From NCBI GenBank assembly GCA_033852165.1, contig JAWSUZ010000035.1:1-64000 (forward strand): 64,000 bases of DNA, read 5' to 3'. Below the pieces are notes generated by a model. That model saw only the letters and a list, made by a program, of their open reading frames with translations. It was not told where the DNA came from and ran no database searches. Numbering within the stretch: the first letter of the stretch is position 1; the number at the start of each line of letters is the position of its first letter. Made by a program: the position numbers and the translations under genes. The DNA is from Agarilytica sp033852165 (GTDB lineage Bacteria > Pseudomonadota > Gammaproteobacteria > Pseudomonadales > Cellvibrionaceae). Shown here piece after piece: positions 55,478 through 64,000 of this stretch.

Positions 55478-55843
55478 CTATTTTCCTGCAATGCCGATTT
55501 CCCTCACAAACGAAAATGGTTTAAACAAGGGCGAACCACCTTCAAAGTTTGAGACACGACCGTTTACGCTTAGGGTTCCAGTGTGACTATCAAAATAAGC
55601 CATGGCGTAGGCCGCATAGCTTCCACCCAAGCTAATGCCGTTAAAAAATGCAGCCGGGTTATATTCTGGCGTAATGAGTTGAGGGGAATTGACTGTAGCG
55701 GGTGGTCCCGCGGTGAATCCGCTAAGCGATACATGTAAACCCATTTCAGTTTTCGTATAGGTAAACGTCATATTGCAAGGAAGATCTACAGACTCGGATA
55801 TAGCATCACTTTCTTTAACTGATTTTAATGCTTCGCTTTTCAT
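55478..55843 (-). CDS. Hypothetical protein
   Basis: A 121-residue protein without signal peptide. The body is strand-rich with Gly/Ser turns (MTFTYTKTEMGLHVSLSGF, GGSYAAYAMAYFDSHTGTLSVNG). I recognise no family. The ribosome site is weak. The terminator behind it supports that it is read. Confidence 0.5.
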   Translation of the reverse strand: MKSEALKSVKESDAISESVDLPCNMTFTYTKTEMGLHVSLSGFTAGPPATVNSPQLITPEYNPAAFFNGISLGGSYAAYAMAYFDSHTGTLSVNGRVSNFEGGSPLFKPFSFVREIGIAGK

Positions 55844-56581
55844 GGTGTTTTATTTTCGAAATAATGAATAATATGGTAAGTAGGTAGCCTCGACTAATCC
55901 AGATGACAAATTAGTTGTTTTATTATATAAATCCGGTTTTGGGTTCGCTCATGGCCATCTGCCACTAGAGAGTAGCTTAAAAACAAAAATGTAATAACAT
56001 GAAACAAACTTTATATAGGACTGAATCAACGGATTGGCGGAAGAAATTGCTATCACAATGAAAACTTATGATTCTGTTTTCTTTCTATTTTGCATGGGGC
56101 GACCACAAGGTGGTGAATTTTAACGAAAGCTATATTAAGAGAATAAGGAGCTTGTAATACAAAATATAAATTGAAATGTACCGCGCATTTTTTTGGATTT
56201 AAACGGACGCCAGGATTGACCAACCTCTGAGCATTACCTCTCTAGCGAGATTCAAAGAAAAATACTATTGCTTTCACTACTGGTGAATTCGCCGTGGGCC
56301 AACCACACCTGAACATTTCTATCTGCGTACAATATCAATTACCCGCGCGCCAAAACAATGCCCACCAAGTCATACCTTGCTAACAACTCGAAAACACCCA
56401 GTCAAGATCCAGCATGTATAGATTCGGTCCAGTCCCGCTCTGATATCTAAGCGATGGTGAGCTTGCGCTTGAATTGTTATTGATTAGTGACAAAGCAACT
56501 TAAACAGCGGGGGCCCGCCTCCCCTAAAGAGAAAATAGAAGCCACCCACAGTTTGCATAGATATATTTATTATAAAAAGGC
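55844..56581. other. 740-bp space with a small transposase relic
   Basis: No gene is supported. A relic of the RAYT C-terminus lies at 56193-56236 (separate entry). Confidence 0.5.
56193..56236 (+). pseudogene. Relic of the RAYT-like transposase C-terminus
   Basis: About 44 bases read FGFKRTPGLTNL then stop, which matches the end of the transposase (LGFKRTPGLANCSALLH), with GAGCATTAC continuing the DNA match. This shows an older insertion of the same element here. Confidence 0.7.
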
Positions 56582-56962
56582 TTATTTTTTCAGAAGCAAC
56601 AATAGCGCTGAGCCGCCTTTTATTCTCCTATCCATATCGCCAAGGATATATCCAACTTGGACATTACCACTGTGGTATACGTCGCCCGACTTACTTAAGT
56701 ATCCGACTTGAATGTTGCCACTGTCATAAATATCACCAGACTCCGCTATAAATCCAACTTGGATATTACCACTGTCGTAAACATCACCCGATTGAGATAC
56801 ATACCCAACTTGAATATTGCCGCTGTGATATACGTCTCCGGAATCACTGACATATCCAACTTGAATATTGCCGCTATCATAAATATCTATAATCTTGGCA
56901 GCTGCATTTTGCGACAGAAGAAGGGTGGATAGAACAAACAAAAACGAAACTAAAACTTTCAA
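56582..56962 (-). CDS. Secreted protein of five 17-residue repeats, paralogue 2
   Basis: A 126-residue protein, the same length as paralogue 1. The start is TTG 56962 with GAGGAT upstream; the longer frame from 57052 is not needed. It has a signal peptide, five repeats such as IYDSGNIQVGYVSDSGD, and the same GSALLLLLKK end. The two share about 50 bases of leader. The repeats here are more alike than those of paralogue 1. Confidence 0.8.
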   Translation of the reverse strand: MKVLVSFLFVLSTLLLSQNAAAKIIDIYDSGNIQVGYVSDSGDVYHSGNIQVGYVSQSGDVYDSGNIQVGFIAESGDIYDSGNIQVGYLSKSGDVYHSGNVQVGYILGDMDRRIKGGSALLLLLKK

Positions 56963-57052
56963 GATAATATCCTCGATATGGTTTTTTGAATCGCCATAGT
57001 ACGGAGGTAAAATTAGGGGGTCAAGAATAAGCCCCCCCTTACACCACAACAA

Positions 57053-57454
57053 AATTTAGCCCCTAGTCACATTAAATCGCACTCCGAAAAACCCATATAA
57101 ATACTGACGCAACAGCCTTGGTTTTGTCGCAGGCATTATTATACAACCAATAAAAATCTATTTTATTCGGGAAAAATATATTCAAATATAATTTATTGAA
57201 AACAAGAACAGGGACTCACTAAAAAGTACGCCGATCAAACACACTCACAAGCCATTCTCAGAAAAACACATACAATTTAATATTGGCATTAAATATCGTT
57301 CTTTTACATCTACGAGCCTACCTAATTTAATTGACCTATGATCTAATCAAACGCCATTCATATCATTGGATTTTTGAGGCTAAATCAGATTCGACATTAA
57401 AAAATTCGCAACAATAACGGATAGAAAACGATCCAGACGCGAACCGTTTGAATA
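57053..57454. other. 400-bp AT-rich space without a gene
   Basis: No gene or clear structure is seen. Confidence 0.45.
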
Positions 57455-58660
57455 TCACTCGCTGTCTAAGAATTTTCGAATGATATCTTTTTTCGTTCCT
57501 ATCGCGAATACCGCATCGACATGCCCCCACGGACCTTCAATTTCACTGTAAGTCACGCGCTTGTTTTGCATTAGCAATTGAGTGTAAAAGGACTGCGTAC
57601 TGTGAGCGGGAATAAGTACGTCATATTTTGAAGGTAAAAGTAAAATTTTAGCCTTTATCGGGCGAATTCCTTCTGCCAGGGTTTGCGCATGCCCCATTCG
57701 ATATATCTGATTGGCACGTATCAGGTAAAGGACATGGTTGGCATCATAATGATGGGCTTTTGCCCGCGACTGTTCTTCAAGTTTCGAATAGACAGAAAAA
57801 GTCTTGAGTATAGATTGCCTCGGCAAAATATCACTTTTCATTTTGTCCTTAAATCGACGATCCAAAATGTGTCCACTTAGACCAACAAGATTAATCGATG
57901 TGAATGCCTTAGTTAGACCAACTAGGGGCTCAGGTTTTCCGTAATAATCCCCACCATTCCAAAGTGGATCATCTTTAATGTAGTTGGCCCACTTTTCCAA
58001 TTCGGCGATCATATATGCATCTAATTCACCTGTCGAAACTACAGCTATGACTCTGGGCACCATATCGGGGTAGGCGCTTGCCCACTCAAGCGATTGAAAT
58101 GATCCCATGGAAGCGCCAACAACTGCATGTAGTTTTTTAATCGATAGACTTTCGAGCAGCGCATGCTGAACGTTAACAAAATCACGAATCGTTACAATCG
58201 GAAAACTTAGCCCATAAGGCTTATTCGTTTTAGGATCGATACTCGAAGGACCCGTTGAGTATACATTGGGACTTTTAACCTGAGAATTAACAAGGGTATC
58301 CGAACTAATCACATAGTACTTATTGGTATCGATCGGTTTTCCTGGACCAATAATACTGTTCCAATATCCTGCATATTTTTCATCTTTGCTGTACCGACCA
58401 GCAGCATGAGACGTGCCACCAAAATAGTGTGGAATCAGTATCGCATTGTCCTTAGCCGAATTGAGCGTCCCATAACTCTCCCAGCCAATTTCAACGTGAG
58501 GAATAGTTTCGCCGTAAAAAGTCTTATAGTCCTCCATTGTAAAACGCTGCTTTGATGTAATGAGCGTTTCTGACAATACGGAAGGAACAATGAAAATAAA
58601 AATTAGGATTAAGGATTTAAGTGTAAAACCCATTGCATGTCTTATAAGTTTATCAATCAT
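57455..58660 (-). CDS. Secreted MetX-like alpha/beta hydrolase
   Basis: A 401-residue protein of the homoserine-acetyltransferase-like alpha/beta hydrolase group. The nucleophile elbow is GASMGSFQ, the acid is probably in LLPSKYDVLIP and the histidine in GPWGHVDAV. Unlike true MetX, it has a signal peptide (LKSLILIFIFIVPSVLS), so it acts outside the cytosol and is unlikely to serve methionine synthesis. The start is ATG 58660 or ATG 58630. It is monocistronic. Confidence 0.78.
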   Translation of the reverse strand: MIDKLIRHAMGFTLKSLILIFIFIVPSVLSETLITSKQRFTMEDYKTFYGETIPHVEIGWESYGTLNSAKDNAILIPHYFGGTSHAAGRYSKDEKYAGYWNSIIGPGKPIDTNKYYVISSDTLVNSQVKSPNVYSTGPSSIDPKTNKPYGLSFPIVTIRDFVNVQHALLESLSIKKLHAVVGASMGSFQSLEWASAYPDMVPRVIAVVSTGELDAYMIAELEKWANYIKDDPLWNGGDYYGKPEPLVGLTKAFTSINLVGLSGHILDRRFKDKMKSDILPRQSILKTFSVYSKLEEQSRAKAHHYDANHVLYLIRANQIYRMGHAQTLAEGIRPIKAKILLLPSKYDVLIPAHSTQSFYTQLLMQNKRVTYSEIEGPWGHVDAVFAIGTKKDIIRKFLDSE

Positions 58661-60198
58661 AACACTGCCTTATGGGCTTAAATTTAGCCTCTACATTAAT
58701 CGGATGTTGATTGTTAGATCTAGAACCCTGAATATTCTATTGATCACTGATTCTGTTTTACTCTGATCACTCATGCCTTTGTTATCTCGCGACTTCGATG
58801 ATTAAATAAACACTTCAGCTTTGTATTTCCAGGGGAGTCCTCACTAGTCGAACCCCCGATTAAACTGCCAATATTGCGCTGATTTTAGCGCGTACTTTTT
58901 AACGCTATTTCACTTTTATCAGACCATAATCTGCAACAATTTCTACATGCATTGTGGTCAGGGTACGTTAGAGAGAGACTTTCCTATTTTTAAGACGACG
59001 CCACTCTGAAGTACAGTTAAATTGCGTCCGTACTTAGAGTGTAGCTGCAAGTTTTACATGTTTCAGAAAGATGGAGGGTTCTTTGACTTATGCCAAAAAA
59101 GCATAATGCTTGTGAGCGTACCGACGAAATATACAATTTAATCTAAGCCGCGCTATAAATTGAAACACCGTATCAATCGAAGGTGTTTTTCTCCAATAAA
59201 ACCTACTACAACTGTGGTATCTGATTATCAGCCGGAACAATTAAAAATACTACAGGTACTCTCGGCAGGTTAACGAACTTCACAGGATGAAATAGATTTG
59301 TCCTGAATTTTTAGGATATAGTTCTATGTTATTCAGAAACGTAAGAATGAGCATAACGGCCACGTCTTGTGATGCTAAAAACTTCTACATTGGCATGTAA
59401 GATTGGCATGGAATGTAGCATAGGGATATTGAGATTGTAGTGACGTCATCACGTGATAGTGAAGGCGAAAAAAGTTTGTGGAATTTTATTTTTAGGGTTT
59501 CTGTTGCGTGGCGCCTCAGGATTATTCAGATTATGTAATCAGATCATTTCGCCAACTCTTTCACTTTCTATTAGTTCGGTATCATTGCTTGTTTCTTCGA
59601 CCGTGACTGGCTGTGTGAGAAGAGCGCCTCTTCTTGTCCAGTGAGCTAAAGCGCTCCATGAGATGACCTTGTCTTAGCCTGAAATAGGCAGAGGTCGTAA
59701 AATCCTGCGATCCTACCTAGCAATGATAACTTTACCCCTGTCGACAAATTCTGCATAAACACTGCACCAGAAGTAAAATCAATGGCACTTTCACCGCACC
59801 CCATAGGAGTAAAATCCCTACCTGATGCGAATGACAACGCACTAGAAATCTTAGAAAAGATCATAATATCTAGACGCATCACATAACAACCTGCTGAACG
59901 CGAAGCTAATATAATCAGGTCTAGTTTTTTCGGAGTTCAATCGTGCCTGACAGCCGTATTCTGAATGGAGGCGAATGTCTTTGACACATACTTAAGGAAG
60001 GTTGATTGGCTGCTGATGCTCCGCGATAGCACCTCAGGATTAATGGAACCGTAGGGCCGCGTTAAACCTCGCTAGCATGACGCCATTATTCCCTACCAGC
60101 TTACTCGTCACCGCCTCCATAACTGAAGCTCATACGAGGACCTGCATTGTCGCTCAAAGAGCCCAAGATTTACGACCCACCAATTACTGACTAATCAG
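58661..60198. other. 1.5-kb space without a supported gene
   Basis: Short open frames at 59453-59644 (plus) and 59646-59882 (minus) look like decayed coding DNA but match nothing I know. No repeat copies are recognised. Confidence 0.45.
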
Positions 60199-60226
60199 TA
60201 GACACCACCACCCAAGCCCCTATAAT
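60199..60226 (+). promoter_or_regulatory. Promoter of the thiC operon
   Basis: TAGACA (60199-60204), 16 bases, then a perfect TATAAT (60221-60226). Transcription would start near 60233, right at the first base of the riboswitch. Confidence 0.7.
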
Positions 60227-60235
60227 AAGCCAACG

Positions 60236-60371
60236 CTCGCGGGGTGCTTTTGGGCTGAGATGTTGATTACAGTGCATTAATGATGTGTACGGCACGTTAA
60301 ATTGAAACGAGCCAGTAAGAAGAAGACGAACCCGCATTACCTGATCCGGCTAATACCGGCGTAGGGACGAG
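60236..60371 (+). ncRNA. TPP riboswitch
   Basis: The thiamine pyrophosphate aptamer: P1 CTCG (60236-60239) with CGAG (60368-60371), GGGGTGC and GGCTGAGA on the pyrimidine-sensing arm, then ACCTGATCCGGCTAATACC and GCGTAGGGA on the other arm. The P3 arm is long (about 60 bases between GGCTGAGA and AACCCGC). It lies 127 bases upstream of thiC and should switch off expression when TPP is high. Confidence 0.95.
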
Positions 60372-60497
60372 TATCTCTCTTAGGATTGCAGGCAGTCTAC
60401 CTATTGGGCTACCTCCGTTCTGTCTTAAGTGATCAGTTACCCGCTTCTACGCCCCCATACTCACTTAACTATTTTTCGATAAATAGCGGGGCTATAC

Positions 60498-62345
60498 ATG
60501 CAAGACACCACCACCCAATCCAAGCGTCAAGACGAAATCATCACGCGCGAACCACTAACTGGTAGCCGTAAGGTTTTTGTACCTGTCCCAGGCCACCCTG
60601 CTGTAAGAGTTCCGATGCGCGAAATTTCGCTTACGGATGGCTCTGCTATCACTGTTTACGATACTTCTGGCCCTTACACCGATGTCACGAAGAAGATCGA
60701 TGTATTCGCTGGGCTTGCCGATGTGCGAAGCGCTTGGGTTAAGGCCCGTGAAGATACTGAGCTATATGACGGTCGTGAGATTCAAGCGATTGATAATGGC
60801 TTTAACGATGACAAGAAAGGCGCCGCGTTGAACAATAACGCCTTACAGCGTCAGCCACGTAAAGCCAAAAAAGGCTGTAACGTGAGCCAGATGCATTATG
60901 CGCGCAAGGGCATTATCACTGCGGAAATGGAATACATTGCCGTTCGTGAAAACCAAAGCCGTGAAGCCTTGGTTAATGAATTTAATACCGATGAACGCAA
61001 TAAGCGTTTGAAGGGTGACCCGATGGGTGCTCGTCTTGCGGGTGCTTTAAAGCCGATTACGGCTGAGTTTGTACGTGAAGAAGTGGCTGCTGGTCGCGCG
61101 ATTATCCCTGCAAACATTAACCACACTGAATTAGAGCCGATGATTATTGGCCGTAATTTCTTGGTGAAGATTAACGCGAACATCGGTAACTCTGCGCTGA
61201 GCTCTGGCGTTGAAGAAGAAGTTGAAAAAATGGTGTGGTCGATCCGTTGGGGCGGCGATACCGTAATGGATTTATCTACTGGCAAGCACATTCATTCTAC
61301 CCGCGATTATATTGTACGTAACTCGCCGGTTCCTATTGGTACGGTTCCCCTTTACCAAGCTTTAGAAAAAGTGAACGGCGTGGCCGAAGATCTGACTTGG
61401 GAAATATTCCGTGACACATTGATTGAGCAAGCTGAGCAGGGTGTGGATTACTTTACTATTCACTCCGGCCTTCGACTTGCGCACGTTCCTCTTACTGCCG
61501 ACCGCTTAACCGGTATTGTTTCGCGCGGTGGTGCGATTATGGCGAAGTGGTGTATTTATCATCACGAAGAAAGCTTTCTTTATACGCACTTTGAAGACAT
61601 TTGCGAAATCATGAAAGCTTACGATGTCAGCTTTTCGCTTGGCGATGGCTTGCGTCCGGGTTCATTGGCGGATGCTAATGATGAAGCCCAATTTGCTGAG
61701 TTAAGAACGTTAGGTGAGTTAACCAAAATCGCTTGGAAACACGATATTCAAACTATGGTCGAAGGCCCTGGCCATGTGCCGATGCATTTGATTAAAGAGA
61801 ACATGGATCTTCAATTAGAAATTTGTCACGAAGCACCTTTCTATACGCTTGGACCTTTGACTACGGATATCGCGCCTGGCTACGATCACTTTACCAGTGG
61901 CATTGGTGCCGCGATGATCGGTTGGTTTGGTTGTGCAATGTTGTGTTACGTAACGCCTAAAGAGCATCTTGGTCTGCCGAATAAAGACGATGTTAAAGAA
62001 GGGATTATTACGTACAAGATCGCCGCTCACGCTGCGGATATTGCGAAAGGCCACCCTGGTGCGCGTTACCGCGATGACACGCTGTCTAAAGCACGTTTTG
62101 AATTCCGCTGGGAAGATCAATTTAATTTGGGCTTAGACCCTGATCGTGCTCGTGCATTTCACGATGAAACGTTGCCAAAAGATTCGGCTAAAGTGGCTCA
62201 CTTCTGTTCGATGTGTGGACCTAAATTCTGTTCGATGAAAATCACTCAGGAAGTTCGCGAGTACGCAGCGAAAGGAATGAAAGAAAAGTCGAAAGAGTTT
62301 AAAGAGAAGGGATCGGAACTTTATATTCCAGCTGAAAACGTTTAA
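60498..62345 (+). CDS. thiC: Phosphomethylpyrimidine synthase ThiC
   Basis: A 615-residue radical-SAM enzyme that turns aminoimidazole ribotide into the HMP-P pyrimidine of thiamine. The C-terminal cluster motif is CSMCGPKFC (Cys570, Cys573, Cys578), which binds the [4Fe-4S]. The body has the family strings MHYARKGIITAEMEYIA, RWGGDTVMDLSTG, NSPVPIGTVPLYQA and MVEGPGHVP. ATG 60498 has a GGGG site upstream. The gene is controlled by the TPP riboswitch and is followed by thiO. Confidence 0.98.
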   Translation: MQDTTTQSKRQDEIITREPLTGSRKVFVPVPGHPAVRVPMREISLTDGSAITVYDTSGPYTDVTKKIDVFAGLADVRSAWVKAREDTELYDGREIQAIDNGFNDDKKGAALNNNALQRQPRKAKKGCNVSQMHYARKGIITAEMEYIAVRENQSREALVNEFNTDERNKRLKGDPMGARLAGALKPITAEFVREEVAAGRAIIPANINHTELEPMIIGRNFLVKINANIGNSALSSGVEEEVEKMVWSIRWGGDTVMDLSTGKHIHSTRDYIVRNSPVPIGTVPLYQALEKVNGVAEDLTWEIFRDTLIEQAEQGVDYFTIHSGLRLAHVPLTADRLTGIVSRGGAIMAKWCIYHHEESFLYTHFEDICEIMKAYDVSFSLGDGLRPGSLADANDEAQFAELRTLGELTKIAWKHDIQTMVEGPGHVPMHLIKENMDLQLEICHEAPFYTLGPLTTDIAPGYDHFTSGIGAAMIGWFGCAMLCYVTPKEHLGLPNKDDVKEGIITYKIAAHAADIAKGHPGARYRDDTLSKARFEFRWEDQFNLGLDPDRARAFHDETLPKDSAKVAHFCSMCGPKFCSMKITQEVREYAAKGMKEKSKEFKEKGSELYIPAENV

Positions 62346-62367
62346 TCGTTAACGGCTGAGATTAACG

Positions 62368-63504
62368 ATGAGCTTAGCAAACGCGAATATTGGTATTGTC
62401 GGCGCTGGCATTATGGGGCGCTTACTGGCTTGGCAATTGGCCAAGCTGGGCAATGCCGTGACGTTATTTGATAAGGACACGATTAATCTCGGTGCTAAAA
62501 ATGGCATTGCTGCGGCTTATACCGCTGCGGGAATGCTGAGCCCTATTTCTGAAGCAGATTCTGCCGAAGAAGAAATTGTTGAGATGGGCCTGCATGCCTT
62601 AACACTTTGGCCACAAATTGTGGCCGATTTGAATGGCGCAGGTCAATCGACTTCAGATGACTCTTATTCTGAGCAGAAAAACAAAGTGGATTTTCAGCAG
62701 CGCGGGAGTTTAGTTCTTTCTCATCCCAACGATTTTGCTGATCTTGAAAATTTTCGTATGCGTGTTTCGCGGCTGAGCGCTGCGCAAGGGAAGTTAAGTC
62801 GGCTTTCCGCTTCTCAAATTTCTGAGATCGAACCGGAATTGGGTGAGAAGTTTAACGACGCGACCTTTATTCAAGGTGAGTCGTGGCTATCGCCTCCTGC
62901 CGTTTTGCAAACTCTGGCTGAACAGCTGTCTGAGTTGCCTTGTACTTTTATCGAAAACACTGAGGTCTCTGCACTTACTTCAGAGCGTGTTTGTTCTGGC
63001 AACCAGCATTGGGATTTCGATCAGGTGATTGACTGCCGTGGTTTAGGTGCTAAACCGGACATGAAACAATTACGCGGTGTACGCGGTGAAACCATTATGC
63101 TGCATGCACCGGATGTAAAAATTAAGCACCTTGTACGACTTATGCATCCTCGATATCGCATTTATATTGTGCCGCGCTGTAACGATGTTTATGTCATTGG
63201 TGCGACGCAAATCGAAAGTGATAGTTTAGCGCCGATTACGGTTCGCTCTAGCCTTGAGTTATTGTCGGCAGCGTATAGCGTGCATTCTGGTTTTGCCGAA
63301 GCGTCGATTATCGATTCGCGTGTTAATTGCAGACCGGCACTGCCCGATAATCTCCCACAGATTTTTAATGACGATGGTTTGATGCGCATTAACGGTTTGT
63401 TTCGACATGGGTTTTTATTGGCCCCTGCGCTTGCAGAGCAAGCCATCTCGATTCTTAGCGGACAACAAGATGTGTTACCTCGTTCCCACGGTCTGAGACT
63501 GTGA
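62368..63504 (+). CDS. thiO: Glycine oxidase ThiO
   Basis: A 378-residue FAD enzyme of the D-amino-acid oxidase family that makes the imino-glycine used for the thiazole of thiamine. The FAD motif is GIVGAGIMGRLLAWQL near residue 9. AAYTAAGMLSPISEAD and the C-terminal RHGFLLAPALAEQ are family marks. It lies 22 bases after thiC. The last codons (PRSHGLRL and stop) fall in a CGTTCCCACGGTCT repeat, so the original end was probably replaced. No thiS or thiG is seen in the window. Confidence 0.93.
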   Translation: MSLANANIGIVGAGIMGRLLAWQLAKLGNAVTLFDKDTINLGAKNGIAAAYTAAGMLSPISEADSAEEEIVEMGLHALTLWPQIVADLNGAGQSTSDDSYSEQKNKVDFQQRGSLVLSHPNDFADLENFRMRVSRLSAAQGKLSRLSASQISEIEPELGEKFNDATFIQGESWLSPPAVLQTLAEQLSELPCTFIENTEVSALTSERVCSGNQHWDFDQVIDCRGLGAKPDMKQLRGVRGETIMLHAPDVKIKHLVRLMHPRYRIYIVPRCNDVYVIGATQIESDSLAPITVRSSLELLSAAYSVHSGFAEASIIDSRVNCRPALPDNLPQIFNDDGLMRINGLFRHGFLLAPALAEQAISILSGQQDVLPRSHGLRL

Positions 63505-64000
63505 AAGTATTACGAATTCGAATGCCCTCGTTCCCATGCTCCGCGTGGGAATGCAGACCGGAGTATGTTTATTGCACTTAATTCGAATAGTGTTTGTTCA
63601 TATCCCAGTAAATCCGATAATTCTGGTCGGTTTTCACTTCACGTATGCATTCCCACGCGGAGCATGGGAACGAGAACGTTCAAGTTTTGGAATACTTTCA
63701 CAGTCTCTTTCCGTAGGAATGCATGCGTGTAATGAAGACCAAGTGCATTTGGGGAATCTGCTGAAGTGAGAATAGGCGATATTTGGATTTACCTCGTTCC
63801 CACGGTCTCCGTGGGAATGCATACATGTAATGAAGACCAAGTGCATTTGAGAACACTGCTAAGGTGAGAATAGGCGATATTTGGATTTGTCGCTGTCGCA
63901 TATTTCCGCATGCATTCCCACGGAGACCGTGGGAGCGAGAACAATGTTCGAGTTTTGACATTAATGAATATTTTCAGTTTCAATTGAAATTGCAGAAAAC
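63491..64000. repeat. CGTTCCCA-type repeat field after thiO
   Basis: From the end of thiO on there are several copies of the palindromic repeat. One element (63528-63707) is nearly the same as the one at 29054-29237. Two direct copies of about 73 bases (TGTAATGAAGACCAAGTGCA..., near 63730-63790 and 63826-63887) follow, then a CATTCCCACGG/CCGTGGGA palindrome. No gene is supported. The field may go on beyond the window. Confidence 0.85.

Noticed and set aside
56963..57052. N-terminal extension of the second 17-residue-repeat protein
   Set aside because: The paralogue starts at the equivalent codon, and a ribosome site sits right before TTG 56962.
59453..59882. Two short frames in the gap before thiC
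   Set aside because: They could be decayed gene pieces, but I recognise no family and see no start signals.

Overview
The window looks like a stretch of a gammaproteobacterial chromosome, plausibly marine. It carries a TonB-dependent receptor, many signal-peptide and lipobox proteins, C-terminal aromatic outer-membrane barrels, a Fur-type site, an ECF sigma/anti-sigma pair, a NarK-type nitrate transporter, YrbL- and SymE-like proteins, and thiC-thiO behind a TPP riboswitch. No rRNA or tRNA gene was seen, so the genus cannot be fixed from this window. There is one assembly gap of 32 N at 29071-29102.

Region 1 (1-8884) is accessory DNA. It holds one full and two partial copies of a RAYT-like HUH transposase, an IS110/IS1111 transposase tail, a lipoprotein, a probable peptidoglycan-amidase effector with a lipoprotein immunity partner, a regulator/endonuclease/m5C-methyltransferase restriction system and a fused MNT-HEPN protein. 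From 581 to 5038 the pieces are joined again and again at the same short sequence (core TGTCTTGTTTATTT), which gives a cassette-like layout.

Region 2 (9425-27562) is the most unusual part: a co-directional electron-transfer cluster. In order it encodes an FAD/NAD(P) flavoprotein fused to two cyclic-nucleotide-binding domains and a four-cluster ferredoxin; a five-helix membrane cytochrome b with two His pairs; a membrane-spanning FHA-decaheme cytochrome c; a tandem GlcG/HbpS-like lipoprotein; an outer-membrane barrel; a decaheme cytochrome fused to LVIVD propeller repeats; a cytochrome c554-like multiheme protein; a tail-anchored PP2C phosphatase; and a tail-anchored double-FHA protein. The inferred path runs from cytosolic NAD(P)H across the inner membrane to periplasmic and perhaps surface hemes, with cyclic-nucleotide and phospho-threonine control. 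I cannot match it to a named system.

Region 3 (27563-49148) holds cell-envelope and metal functions: a DUF4382 lipoprotein; an anti-sigma/ECF-sigma operon divergent from a subtilase, with two matching ECF-type promoters back to back; an outer-membrane barrel; a YafK-like L,D-transpeptidase; a DUF1761 protein; a TonB receptor; a fatty-acid hydroxylase; a Fur-linked imelysin and di-heme oxidoreductase; a nitrate/nitrite transporter; a GT-C glycosyltransferase with a DUF547 protein; and a small cytochrome c next to another barrel.

Region 4 (49149-60198) is gene-poor and AT-rich, with small secreted proteins (including two paralogues built of 17-residue repeats), YrbL, an ABM monooxygenase-like protein, two overlapping SymE-like genes and a secreted MetX-like hydrolase. 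Region 5 (60199-64000) is the thiamine locus, ending in a repeat field.

Repeats are a major theme. There are foldback elements whose stems differ from copy to copy yet stay complementary while an unpaired strand is conserved, a second inverted family (24187-24321 and 34587-34750), a 180-bp tandem array, REPIN-like pairs, a 7-bp minisatellite with dispersed relatives, and palindromic CGTTCCCA-type elements, one of which ends the thiO reading frame.
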